Below, one piece after another: positions 43,619 through 54,399 of a stretch of DNA of 64,000 nucleotides; the stretch's first letter is position 1, and every line of letters starts with the position of its first letter. A model generated the notes under the pieces. It was given only the letters and a program-made list of their open reading frames with translations, was not told the origin of the DNA and ran no database searches. Source of the DNA: Taeniopygia guttata (taxonomy: Eukaryota > Chordata > Aves > Passeriformes > Estrildidae); NCBI RefSeq assembly GCF_048771995.1, contig NC_133024.1:91296501-91360500 (forward strand), read 5' to 3'. The translations under genes and the position numbers were made by a program.

Positions 43619-46600
43619 GGATCTTAAGACACAAAGTAAACCCACAATTCTCAAGTAAAAGCTGGAAATTTAAATACAGGCACCCATTTTTAAAAGTTTG
43701 GTATCACCCACCTTTCTTCTCCTTCCACCACTGGCAGTCTGTTTATAAAGTGAACCAAAGGAATAAATTACTCTGGGAATCCTGGCTGCAACTGGGGAAT
43801 GTCACCAGCCACCTTGGCCACTAAGGCAGCTTTTCTTCTGTGAGACAAGACAGAGATTCCTTTGATTTTTTTAACTACCAACAAAAATAAATGCTTACTG
43901 GGAAAAGTAATCTTGGAAATGTAATCTTAAACTCGGGAGAAAACCTTAATACTGTTTACAGCACTTTCTATACATACTGCATTTGCTCTGCTGCTCTTCC
44001 TCACTGTATCATTCCTCATACTTGTTATATTGGGACTTCAGTAACAGCTGGGAAGGTAGGAAACTGCATGGATCATTATTACCTTGATTATTTTCTGACA
44101 TTACAGTACTCACATTACTCTTTTGATCCACTACTTTTGCTCACACTACTTTTCATACTCAGAAATTACTAGCTCTTTTGAAAATTCATGCACAAGGGTG
44201 GGGGCAGGATTCATGTACATATAGCAAATAGGCTATGAGAATGATGATAAATCTAAAACAACAGAATTCACAACAAAGATGCATTGTTTTGAAGCATTTC
44301 TCTTACACAATTTTTTATTATATTTTTTTCAACTGTTTACAGTGTTTTTATCTCTTTCATTCTTATTACAATTTAAAAGATTAACTAAAAATACCCTATG
44401 AATATTAAAACAGTGGAGCAGTCCAATTCGATTGCATATATTCTGCATACTCCAAGAAATTAGGATACAGGTTATCAGTAACTGTGCTTAATTAGTAAGA
44501 AACCTGTTTAAATCTAATGATACACATGGTCAAGGTTGCTGTTGCTCAATGGAGACAGTAGTTCTGCTTGGTTGGGATGCTTTCAGATGGTGTAATTGTT
44601 GAAACTGATGCTCTGCTCTGCTGGTTCAGGCTTGCAGTGGTTCTCTCGCTCTCTCCCCAGCTGGCTGGGAACATTTTGCAATTGGAGCTGACATAGCACC
44701 CAAAGGGCTCCCTGGCTGATGCCTTTAACTTCCCAACTCGTGCCTCCAGCACCAGTTGTGCACTGCCAGCTGGCCCACTGCACAACAAATCTGCTGCTGA
44801 GGACAGGGACGACCCTGGGACAAGGTCTGCTGTCAGCTCCCTTGACTTGAGTGCTGAACTGCCACTTTTTGGTAGGTTGGAAAAGCTTTATCATTAGCTC
44901 AAGGGTTCAGCACCACACTACAGACACCCCTGCTACCCCTACCACACAGAAGAGCAGCAATTGCAGCTGCCAGAATGATTTCAATGAGAAGTTTAAGAAG
45001 TTTGTGACTCCTGTTGCTATGACTTCCTCCTCAGCAAACACCCAATGATTTTTATACTTTGCATTGATGCTATAACACCTGAGAGCTGTTTACTAAGCTG
45101 TGGGAAATGGAGATGAAGCCTTAGCTCAGCTCCTAGAAGAGCCTCCCTCTCACACAAACCTTTTGTTGGCAGCCTCAGTGGCAAAGGGTCACCGAGCGAG
45201 TCACATGTTTTCTCAAACCAGACAGATGATCTCCCCAAATCACTCTGCTGGGCAAAATAAGAAAGCTTGCAAAATAGCTGATCTGTCACGCAGAAATAAC
45301 AAAAATTGGCTCAAAAGATAGAAGTTTCTTGTGGCCATTAAATTCACTGTGAATAACTAAGACAGCATTTTAGATGAAGTACCAAAGCCAGGACAAAGTT
45401 TGCAGAGTCAGCAGCGCTTGGCAGTGTGTCAGTATAACACAAGATGGCTCCACTTCCATCAACAAAGAGCCCAGTGCCACTGCAGAGCCCCTTGCACCAA
45501 CTAATCCTGCCCATCGACTGAAACCAGACCTTTAGGCTGTCCCGTGCCAGTCCACTCAGCCCTCAGGGCCAAGGAGCAGAACAGTGCTGCAGCCTGCAAC
45601 AGGGTGAGTTGGGAAGATAACACAAGCCTGGGAAAAGGCTGTGGAAAGGGACATAACTCCAAGCTACTTCACAGATCAGCAGCTGTCTTCAGCAAAAAAC
45701 TGCAAAATGGGAGACCACAGCCAACCTTCAGTAGCTGGAAATATTTAAGAAGCAGTATAAATATGGCTCTACTGATCCATCTACAGCTGAACATTCTTAC
45801 TGTCCTCTTTTGAATTTTTGTTGTTTCCTTCTGGCTTTTCACATTCAAAATATCCCTCAGAATCAATGCAGACGTTTTGTGAAAAGGCTTGGTTTGAAAC
45901 CTTGTCTGCACTAGTTCCTATATAAAGTTTCACTGGGGTTTTACTAGTACAGTCCTGCTGCTAAGTATTGATGTTCTCAGCATAGACTGGTGGGAGAATG
46001 ACAGAAAAGCTGAGGCAGAAAAGACCAAAAACATCAGCACCAACCACAATAACAGCAGGTGGAGAGAGAGAGAGGAGTGGGAAAGACCAGTAAGTGTGTA
46101 GGGAGAATGGAAAACCAGAAGGCTTTAGAGAAAAGATTAAAGGAGAAGGAAATGTAAGAGAGTAGAAAAATTACACTCCAACCCCAAACCACCTCCTGGG
46201 AGCAGGAGACTGATTCGGAGCAGGCACTTGCCCTGGGCACAGGTGGCTCAGTGTAACCTGAGTCTGAAGGGACTGGAAACATGAATGCAGGTGCACACAC
46301 TTAGTGCACCTATTTAGAAGTAAAACACGACTACTTGTCACTGTGAACACGTTTGGCTGGCAGGGAATACCCATGCAAAATGATGCAGTGCATTTTGGGG
46401 CCCACCAGTACATTTTTAGAAAACACTGAACCCCTTCAGCTGCCTTGTGCTCGGCTAGATCCAAAGCCTTACTTCCTACAGAAAGATCTTCTGGAATACA
46501 AGGGTCATTTCAGTGGTATGGTTTCACTGTTCAGGAAACAAAACACCACCATTATACACAGAATGTTCTCAAAAAAAACCCCAAAAAAATCCAAAACAAT

Positions 46601-47324
46601 CCAGCCCCAGGCTCCCATCTTTTTAGGTGAGTCTTTGCCTGATCCACTGGATTTCACAACCTTCACTTCCATGGCCTTCCTGGTCCCGTTCCCTTCTCAC
46701 CTGGAGAAGGTCCCGTTCCCTTCTCACCTGGATGAAGGCTCCCAGAGTGACAGGGAGATGAAACCTGCTCACCCAGAATGTCAGCCACTCCAGTCATGAT
46801 GGTGAAGGAAACAGCCTGACCAAGCTTCACTATCCACCAAGGGACAGAGCACTGGATACCTGGCATTGCACCTGGGTCACAGCAGGTATGTTTTGGTATG
46901 GGGCGACCATGAAGAATAAAAAGGCCTGCCCTGGAACAGCTGTGGTAATACTTAGAAAATGGCAAAACACAAAAGATCCCAGTAACAGACATGGAGTCAT
47001 TTATATCCACAGTGAAGAAAGCATTAAAAAACTGAACAAGACCAGCTCTGTACTATTGATTTTCAGATAAATATCTGGGTCTGGGAGTGACTGCAACCAC
47101 AAAATGAGAAGATTTGGATGGAAAGTTGAATGCTATTTTGGCTCTCCCATGACCTTGCTGGCCATATGTTGTATGAAGATTCTTCATCAGAACTGTAATT
47201 TGGTTACCATTACAACAGTTTCAGGGTTCCCAGCAGCAGCTTGCTGGAGCTGCTGAGGTCAAACACAAATTTCTTGGTTTTTTGAGCTATATGAATGATC
47301 ATTAAACAAGACTGCTAAAGAACC
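43619..47324. other. Intergenic, no gene seen
   Basis: Sequence between the provirus and the ING1 3' end. It contains a 27-bp duplication (46682-46735) and several open frames of 90-150 codons on both strands (for example around 44580-45050 and 46350-46800) that lack family motifs. Confidence 0.5.
46682..46735. repeat. 27-bp tandem duplication (two copies)
   Basis: GGTCCCGTTCCCTTCTCACC plus TGGAGAA at 46682-46708 is repeated at 46709-46735 with changes only in the last bases. Head-to-tail and recent-looking. Confidence 0.95.
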
Positions 47325-48278
47325 AAACTGTCAAAGTCATTTCATTTATTTCTCAATATCACATCTGTACAATTTTCATACATACAGCAGGAAATGCACA
47401 TTGGTTACACAATGGCATTTGGCTGCATTTCCAAGTATAATACAGTAAGTGCAACTCCACTTAAAATGTACATTTATACAACTTAAACAAATTAAGGACT
47501 GCTACACCACTATCTGTGACAGTATAAAGCTTCATTTATGTTATGTCTCATTACTAAACCACTTCCTGGTTAAATACAAAACATATTCAATCATTTAAAA
47601 ATGGCCTTTGTGGTACCTGGCCAGCATATAAAATATTTGTTGTTTAAAATTTAACCATTAACTTTTTGTTTTAAAAAATAATCCTCTAAGCCTATTTAAA
47701 CATTTGCTATTGAACTGTTATACTGACACTTTGTAGCAGGAACCAAATTTTACCCCCTTTTTGTTTGTTCTTGCTTATCACCAAAAGAAGTTACATTGCA
47801 ATGTATTGCAGCTTTATTCAGATACAGCCAGGTGGTTAAAGTATTTATCAATTTTGCTCAAAAGGTAAATAACATTTTTCATTAAAGAAAACCAAATTAC
47901 ATTTCAGAGATATTTGTCAAAATTTTAATGGGTAGAGTGCTACCAGGACTAAAAAAAAAAAAAAAAAGAAAAAAGATAAAAAAGAAATAAAGAAATAAAG
48001 AAAATGATTAATTTATCTTTTAAGAAACACCCAAATATTCTTATAATTTTACTTTTGGAATACATTGGTCCACAGACCACATTCTTGTTACAGCTTACCA
48101 AATGAAACCCAAAATTTCTTATTGCCGTCCCTGTAACAGGAATGGTTCAGTTTTAAACCTCCTTTAAAAATATACATTTTACAATCCTTTCACCTCAACA
48201 AAGGTGACACTGACAATAAATACACTGGTTTGGTGGGTTTTATCCTTCACTATGAAAAGTCCACAAAGTCCACAAAGT
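47325..48278 (-). other. ING1: ING1 3' untranslated region
   Basis: AT-rich sequence after the ING1 stop codon on the minus strand, ending at a canonical poly(A) signal (AATAAA, 47350-47345). A second AATAAA at 47818-47813 would give a shorter form. An A-rich tract lies at about 47950-48005. The exact end is inferred. Confidence 0.75.
47345..47350 (-). terminator. ING1: ING1 poly(A) signal AATAAA (distal)
   Basis: TTTATT on the + strand, about 930 bases beyond the ING1 stop codon. Cleavage is expected near 47335-47315. The proximal alternative is at 47818-47813. Confidence 0.65.
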
Positions 48279-48982
48279 CTACCTGTTGTATGCCCTTTCT
48301 TTTTTAGATTTCTCTAATGCCTTGTCCATAGTTTTCTCGTTTTCTCCTCTACATTTGGGGCAGTACCATTTGCCCTTTGGTTTATGGTTGAGTCCCACAC
48401 AAGAAAAGTGAAACCATTCAATGGGGCACTCATCATTATCACATCCTATCATTTCTCCATAGGAGACTTGGTTGCACAAGCAGTATGTTGGCTCATTAGG
48501 GTCAATAGGAAGGTCAGGGGGAGAAGCTTCCCGCTCTGCTTTAGCCTTGGATCGTTTCTTCTTCTTGGATGTTTTTGCTTTCTTCTCCTTTGGTGTTCCT
48601 GAGGTGATGTCATCATGATCATGATTATTTGAGGCATTTTCTCGATTCTCATTATTCCGTTGCCTCCTTGATCTCTTGTTGTTAGGCTTTTCAGCCTGTG
48701 CGATTGCCTCATTCTTCGACTTGTCCTGGCTGGCTTTCCCGCTGTTTCCAGTGGTGTCATTAGTCTCTTGACAGGTCTCAAACAGTTCCACGTGGCTGTC
48801 CACTTGCCTTGTTCTGTTCTCAACGAGCTCCACCATCTGACTGACGATTTGGATCTTCTCGTCCCCCAGTTCCTGACTTCGAATCAAGGCTCTCTGTATG
48901 CAGTGCAACATTCTTCTCTTCTGCACAGCATCTGTCTCCCGTTTAAATTTTTCATAGTAGTCATCCAGGTCCTTCAGAATCT
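48279..48982 (-). CDS. ING1: ING1 exon 2: most of the inhibitor of growth protein 1, with PHD finger
   Basis: ING1 is a nuclear subunit of mSin3-HDAC complexes. It reads H3K4me3 through a C-terminal PHD finger and acts in growth arrest and DNA-damage responses. This exon encodes residues 46-279. It starts [16 protein letters not shown], the rest of the helical N-terminal ING domain, through [20 protein letters not shown]. Next come nuclear localisation segments ([32 protein letters not shown]) and then the PHD finger at about 210-258. Its zinc ligands are C213, C215, C226, C231, H237, C240, C253 and C256, and the Tyr212 and Trp235 of the methyl-lysine cage are present. The end, [15 protein letters not shown], is the polybasic phosphoinositide-binding tail. 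The acceptor CTTTGCAG ends at 48983 and the stop is 48281-48279. The total of 279 residues equals human p33ING1b. Met70 (48911-48909) matches the start of the short human p24 isoform. Confidence 0.98.
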
Positions 48983-50432
48983 CTGCAAAGAAGAAATAAA
49001 AACTATAAATATTTTTGACAGGGAGAATGGCAAAACAAAACCTCCCATTTTTTCTTTCATACAGCAAGAACTTCTTGTAACTTGCAGCACGGATCGAAGA
49101 CAGATGCCCTGAAACTCGTATCTGGCAAGCAGCTCATGACCCCACTGGACTACTTTTGTTCTAGGTGGTCCCACAGGAATGGAATACAAATACTGGTTTA
49201 GAAGAAAAAAGTGGCTAAATGTATTTTTATGTATGTTGTTGATAATACTTCCCTTTAAACTTTTCAGTAATTAAAAAGAACTAACTAAACCAACACACAT
49301 ACCATCAAAAGTTCCAAGGTTAACTTCAAAATTAGAGGGGAAATGAATGGATGTTTTCTGTATAAGAACATTAACATTTTCAGTGAATGACAGAGTGGGA
49401 CAGAAAGAAAGCACAAACCAGTGTAGAAACATGTTCCTGGGTTATTTGACAGGAGATGCAGAAGCACCAAATACATGGTCTGGACCCAAAGCTATTTCAT
49501 CCAATACCATTGAGATATTTCTGCTGCAAATATGAGGCCATGTAAATCCCTGGATTGCAGAATTTGGATTACAATATCCAGGATGTTTAGGATTATTTTA
49601 ACACCTATACTTTCTGTAAAATATATGTAGCTATTCCTTAAAGCACATAAACATTATCTTCATTAAATATTTCCTGCAGAGCAGAAAGTTGAAAGGAGGT
49701 AAAGTTGAAAGATAACATTAAGATTATAGCCAACAATGGGGATCAGCTAGAGCTTCTGCTTTAAAATATATTACATCCTGAGTTGCACCTCAAGGACTGG
49801 TCTGTTTATAAAAAATAACAATGCACAAAGTATGGAAAGTTTCAAGAGTGGCTCTAGAAACCTATTTTTAAGGAGACGTTTTTGAGTTCCATTATGATAC
49901 ACAAATAAACTACAGCATATGGAACACTCAGCACTCCATATTAAGTCCTCAAAAACACATTGAATGTTTTTCCTGCATCTCCTTTCTTCTCTGAATTTTC
50001 TCTTTCTCACAGGTTAGAACAGTCTGTCTTAAAGAAGCAACATATATTAAAAATATATATATAAAATCTGACCTCAATTAATCTAACAGAAACCAGGATC
50101 TCTCAGACATGCCAATGGCATTAGCAAAACTTTTTTTTATGTATCTGTTATTTATTTATTCATAGGAGAATATGACACATATGCAAACCAAGAGTCACCC
50201 TGTGGTTTAGGTTTTGGCTTTCCTTGGCAGAGTTTTTAAACATACATGATTTTCAGTGAAGACATGGAAATATTATGCAAGTTTTACGTCAGATTTTAGA
50301 GCTGCAGTTTGTGCTTCACACATTGGTTAAGCATGACCTGTCAGCTGGTTCTGCAATATAACCTATCTGACCAAATCAGTATTCTGATATGTAATTGACC
50401 ATTTTAAGGAACTGGTGGGGGGTTTTTTTAAC

Positions 50433-50435
<3 letters not shown>

Positions 50436-50472
<37 letters not shown>
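50436..50472. repeat. 37-base A homopolymer
   Basis: Unbroken A run on the + strand (T on the transcribed ING1 strand), followed by further A-rich sequence. Possibly the tail of an old retro-insertion, but no body was recognised before it. Confidence 0.92.
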
Positions 50473-50473
<1 letters not shown>

Positions 50474-51369
50474 CGCCCAAAACAATAAAAAAACTACCAA
50501 AAAGAAATCCAAACCCAAGATGCCACCAAAAGATCCTTCACACGTACAGCAGATTTTACATTCAGGAAGGCTGAAAAAGTAGTTACTGATTTTCAGTGGC
50601 CGAACCGCACAAGTTTTATGCGTTAGGCTTCGGCACTTGACTGATGTCATTAGTTTAACCCATCTGAATCTGTCTCAACACCACAAATCAATTACCGACT
50701 GAAGCTCGGCGCTGGGAGAACTTCGGTCTAGCACGGCACGCTGCCGTTCCCGGCGCAGCGGTGCGGGAGGAGCGCTGGCTGCAGGCTGGGACCCTGCAGA
50801 GCGTGGCCCGGCTCGGGCGTGTTCGGAATGCCAGACGCGGAGCGGAAGCTGCCGCAGAGCCGAGCGCTCCGCTCCGAGCCGGGAGCGCGCTGCCCGCTCG
50901 GCGCCGACACAGCCATCGCGGCCGTGCCGCGGCTCGGGGCTGCTGGGCTGCCCGCCTCGGCAGCCTCGGTTCACGGCAATGCCAGGAGACCGCGCTGCAG
51001 CGGCGGGAGGGCAAAGCTGCGCTCCGAGCCGTCAGCGACCGCACGCTCCCGGCACCACAAACGCCTCTCAGCCGGAGGGAAGCCGTGCCGCCGGAGCCTG
51101 GCTCCCAGCGCAGCCCCGCAGCCTCACGGGGGCTGAGGCGCCGCGGAACCACGGCGAGCCGGACACGGGCGAGGGCCCGGCCTCCTCCCCGCCCCTCTGC
51201 GGCGCGCGAGGCCGCCCCGGAGGTGACGGAGCCGCCATTGTTCTCGGGCAGGAAACCGGGACGTCCCCGCGGAGGTCCCGGGGCCGCGGGGGGGCGGGGC
51301 GACCCCGCCCCCGTCGTCCCGAGCGGACCCTCCCGCGGTAACGAACGCGTGATTGACACGGAGCCGCGG

Positions 51370-51754
51370 CCAATCACGGCGGGCGGCAGCGCGCTCGCAC
51401 CCGCCCCGTCCGGCCAGTCACGAGCGAGGCGCGGCTGGAGCAGCGGCGCCCCCCCCACCCCGAGACACGTCAGTCACTCTCCGGACGGCCAAGGTGGCCC
51501 CGCCCCCTGCTGCGAATCCGGCCAATCAGAGCGCGCCGGCCGGGGCCGGCCGAGATATTCAAATCAACCCCACGGAAAAGTTGCTTCTCGAAACGTCACG
51601 ACGGGGCGGGGGCGCGAGACGGGCCGGCCCGGCCCCGGAGCCAATCCTCGCGGGGAGGCGGGGCACGGCCCGCCCGTGGGGACGCCCCCGCCCTATCACT
51701 GCCCCCGATGGGCGTGGCCAACCGCGATATGCTAACGAGGTCTGCCTATAAAAA
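51370..51754 (+). promoter_or_regulatory. CCAAT/TATA promoter pointing away from ING1 transcription
   Basis: Three CCAAT boxes in the same orientation (51370-51374, 51522-51526, 51641-51645) and a TATAAAAA box at 51747-51754 form a classical + strand promoter, with a start expected near 51775-51785. A CGTCACG motif (CRE-like, near 51594-51600) and GC boxes lie between. Orientation is opposite to ING1. About 150 bases past the expected start is CCATG/GTGAGC, a good splice donor. No product is known from the sequence; an antisense long non-coding RNA is the simplest reading. Confidence 0.6.
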
Positions 51755-51777
51755 CCGCACGGACGCCCCTTCCTAGC

Positions 51778-51925
51778 ACAGCGCGGAGGTGCCCGCTGGA
51801 CGTGGTTTGGTGGAGCGCGGTGCCCGCTCTGTCCTTTTCTTCCATTCCCACCCCCGACAAGCTCCCGCGGTCTCCCGAAGAAGTTTCCCCCGGACCCTTC
51901 CCCCGGGAGCTGACGGGCTCCCATG
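51778..51925 (+). ncRNA. Candidate first exon of a + strand transcript antisense to the ING1 intron
   Basis: Inferred from the TATA box 30 bases upstream and a donor GTGAGC beginning at 51926. The exon would end CCCATG, and that ATG lies directly at the donor, so any protein would be almost wholly in later exons, which I cannot locate. Both ends are predictions. Confidence 0.3.
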
Positions 51926-52077
51926 GTGAGCTGCCCGAGGAGCGGCTGAAGCAATAGCAGGCAGGGCTCGCAGCCCGCCGCCCCTAAGGCCACATGCACG
52001 GGTGCGCGGGCAGGGAGAGGGGGTCCCCCCTCCTGGCACCCCGGCTGTCACCGATACCTGCGGCACAGAATAAAGCG

Positions 52078-52102
52078 CCCCCCCAACCCCCCCCCCCCTT
52101 CC
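52078..52102. repeat. C-rich homopolymer tract
   Basis: Two C runs, separated by AA and followed by TT, inside the ING1 intron CpG island. Confidence 0.85.
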
Positions 52103-52925
52103 CGAGCGGACGCTAGCGACCAAGTGACAAAGCTGCCCCGAGTCCCGCAAACCGGCCTCCCCTTCCTTCCCTCCGCCCGTGGGGACGGGGACGGCGTGCC
52201 CCGGGCGCGGGGAGGGAGGGGGGCGTTCAGCCCAGCCGCAAACGCGACCGTGTGTGTCGTCGCCCCCCACTCACACCGCACACGCCGGTCCTGCCCCCTC
52301 GACCCCCCCCGCCCAACGGAGCGGGGCTGTTTTACCGGGTGAAACGAAACCCACCGAGGAGGGAGCGAAGAAAGCACACCCTGCCCCCCACTCTCGCCTA
52401 ACCCCCCTCTCCTCCCTCCTTCCTTCCCTCCCTCCTTCACTAGCTGCCTCTCTCCCCTACTACAGCCATAATGAATACTGTACATTCCTAAATGTTGTGC
52501 TGTAATCTCTTCCCCTTCTATCCACCCAGCACTTTCTTCCGTACCCCCAAACCCTTCCACCTCAGCCCCACGGCCAGGGACGGCCCCCCTTTGTGCACCG
52601 CACACCCCACTTCCCTGCCCCCGCCTTCTTGGCCAGCAATTTACACAGAAAAGCAGAGTCCTTGCTTAGTAAGAAAAGCCGGAGACCTTTTGTTCCGCCC
52701 CATGACAAGAGCTAACGCTGCAGATCAGTCCCCCTCTCTCCTCGGATCTTTCCTCCCGGCTTTCTTCCTCCTTTTACCTCCCAAAAATAAAGCTACCATC
52801 CCTGTGGGGTGCAGAGGGGCAAACGGAGCCGAGGCTCAGCTCTAAAGAAAAGAAAGGGAAAGACACCCTTCCCCCCGAGCCCCAAGCCACACACACGGAC
52901 ACACACATATATAGAAAACACTTAC

Positions 52926-53061
52926 CTTGATATTTGGCGTCAATTTCCCTCATCAAGGAGACATTTCTCTGCAGATCGAAGGGCATAGACTCGATGGAGT
53001 CCAGATAATCCTCCACATAGTTCACTAGGTGAAGCTGGTCTCCGTTTGCAGGACTCAACAT
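52926..53061 (-). CDS. ING1: ING1 exon 1 (coding part): start of p33ING1b-type protein
   Basis: Encodes residues 1-45, MLSPANGDQLHLVNYVEDYL then DSIESMPFDLQRNVSLMREI and DAKYQ. This is the N-terminal ING dimerisation helix region and includes the QRNVSLMRE segment that corresponds to the PCNA-interacting motif of human ING1b. The donor is ATCAAG/GTAAGT with the GT at 52925-52924, leaving one G that forms Glu46 with exon 2. I chose the ATG at 53061-53059 because all ING1b proteins begin MLSPANG and it has A at -3. Another in-frame ATG two codons upstream (53067-53065) would add Met-Lys but has a weaker context. Only two residues in this part obviously differ from human (Asp8 and Met26, from memory). 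Confidence 0.97.
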
Positions 53062-53700
53062 TTTCATCCGGCAAAGAAACAAAAATCCTTCCCCACACCT
53101 CTCAGCGCGAGAGCAAGTGCTGCTCCCTTCAAAGACGGTAACCCCGATGAAGGTCTCACTCCCTGTCCACCTCTCTCGGTAGCTCCCCCCAAAAAAACCG
53201 AGGGAAGCTACATCTGACTCCTCTTGTGTGAAAAAGAGGGAGAGAGAGACACACACACACCCTCCGCTAGTCCCCTACAGCCAGCAGCAGCTGATTGAAT
53301 GGCTGTCGTTGTGGGTAATTCACGAAGGAGGTGGTAAGAACAATCAGAGGGATTTGTGTGTGTGTGTGTGTGTGTGGAGGGGAGGGGGGAGGAGGAGGAG
53401 GAGAAAGGAGCGGGGCTCAAACCAGCTCCTCCGAAACAATCTGGAAACAAAATGTGCTCTGCAAAGTGTCTGTCAGAGGCAGCGGCAGCCCCTCTGCCTG
53501 CGCCAGCGCCGCTCTGCTCCGCTTCTCCTTCGCTCCCCCCTTCCCCGCTCTCCTCCTCACCGCCGCCGCCGCTCCCCGGCGATATCAACGCAGCCTCCTC
53601 GCTCCCATACGCCGCGCTAGATCCAACGTGGAAAACCCAAATACCAGTTTCAAACACTTGGGAAACATTCGGCCTCGCCAGCCAGGGCGCATGCGCTCTC
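53062..53700 (-). promoter_or_regulatory. ING1: ING1 5' UTR and proximal promoter with microsatellites
   Basis: Sequence upstream of the ING1 start. It includes a GA/CA repeat (53238-53260), a (TG)11 run (53355-53376), GGA-rich sequence (53377-53415), and an NRF1-type palindrome GGCGCATGCGCT (53686-53697). No TATA box was seen, consistent with a CpG-island promoter having dispersed starts. The transcription start cannot be fixed from sequence. Confidence 0.6.
53355..53376. repeat. (TG)11 microsatellite
   Basis: Perfect TG dinucleotide run close to the ING1 start region, followed by a G/A-rich stretch. Confidence 0.95.
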
Positions 53701-53714
53701 TCCCAGCGCTGTGT

Positions 53715-53755
53715 ACACACACACACACACACTCTCTCTCTCTCTCACACACACT
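53715..53755. repeat. Compound (AC)n(TC)n(AC)n microsatellite
   Basis: AC at 53715-53732, TC at 53733-53746, then AC to 53755, within the ING1 promoter CpG island. The alternating segments could adopt unusual DNA structure. Confidence 0.93.
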
Positions 53756-54399
53756 CACCGCACACACTCAATCCCTTCCCCCGCCCGGAACCTCCGCATA
53801 TCCATCGTCCCGCCTCCCTTACTCACGTTCGGGGAGGGAGGGAAGGCGGCGGGGATGCGGGCCGAGCCAGGGGGCGGGCGGCGCAGCGCCGGCGTGGGCG
53901 TGGGGTGAAGGAAACCCCGGGGAAGGCGGAGGCTCCGGTGAAGTTGTGCAGCGGCTGCGAGGCGAGCGGCCCGCGGGGAGGCTGGGGGGATCGCGGGGGC
54001 AAGTGAATGCTTTTGCGGTAGGGTACCGGGACTTTGGAGGAGTCTCGCCTCCTGCCAGCTCGCCCCGGGATGGAGCGGCTCCGCAGGCTTTCTTAGGAGA
54101 GGGGAACACTGAGAAGCACGCGATCCCCGCGCTGCAGGCAGGGCTGTGCCCGGCGCGGCGCCGGACGCCGAGGGGAAACGGGGAGCGTTCCGTCCCTCCC
54201 TCCTCAGCGGGCACCCGCATCCATCACCCCGCGGCGCCTGACAGCCGCCCCAGCCAATCAGCGCGCCCTTCGCGTCCCGCCCCGCGGTTCCCTCGGCCAA
54301 TCCCCGCTGTGACACCGCTGCCCGGGATACCGCGCGCCGCGGCAGAGGGGGCGGTAACGCCCGAGGGGAGGGGGCGGGTCTGCGCACGCGCGATTCCTC

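Larger units (their letters stand above)
50690..52400. promoter_or_regulatory. CpG island within the ING1 intron
   Basis: About 1.7 kb of dense CpG with GC boxes (GGGGCGGGGC at 51291-51300, ACGGGGCGGGGGCG near 51601). Several long open frames exist on both strands purely because stop codons are rare at this GC content. It encloses the CCAAT and TATA elements listed separately and is distinct from the island over ING1 exon 1. Confidence 0.85.
48983..52925 (-). other. ING1: ING1 intron, containing an internal CpG island
   Basis: A 3.9 kb intron with donor GTAAGT at 52925 and acceptor ending at 48983 (minus strand). The part nearest exon 2 (48983-50660) is AT-rich, with a 37-base A run at 50436-50472. 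From about 50690 to 52400 it is very GC- and CpG-rich and carries promoter elements (separate entries). No alternative ING1 first exon like human p47 was recognised on the minus strand. Confidence 0.85.

Noticed and set aside
44583-45048. Coding-like pieces on both strands (minus-strand Gln/Ser-rich peptide; + strand peptide ending VAMTSSSANTQ)
   Set aside because: No splice partners, no motif, and both strands open together; not enough to call a gene.
50688-51735. Long open frames (about 250-320 codons) on both strands in the ING1 intron CpG island
   Set aside because: Very high GC content removes stop codons on all frames. The peptides are Arg/Pro/Ala/Gly-rich with no motif, and both strands are open together.
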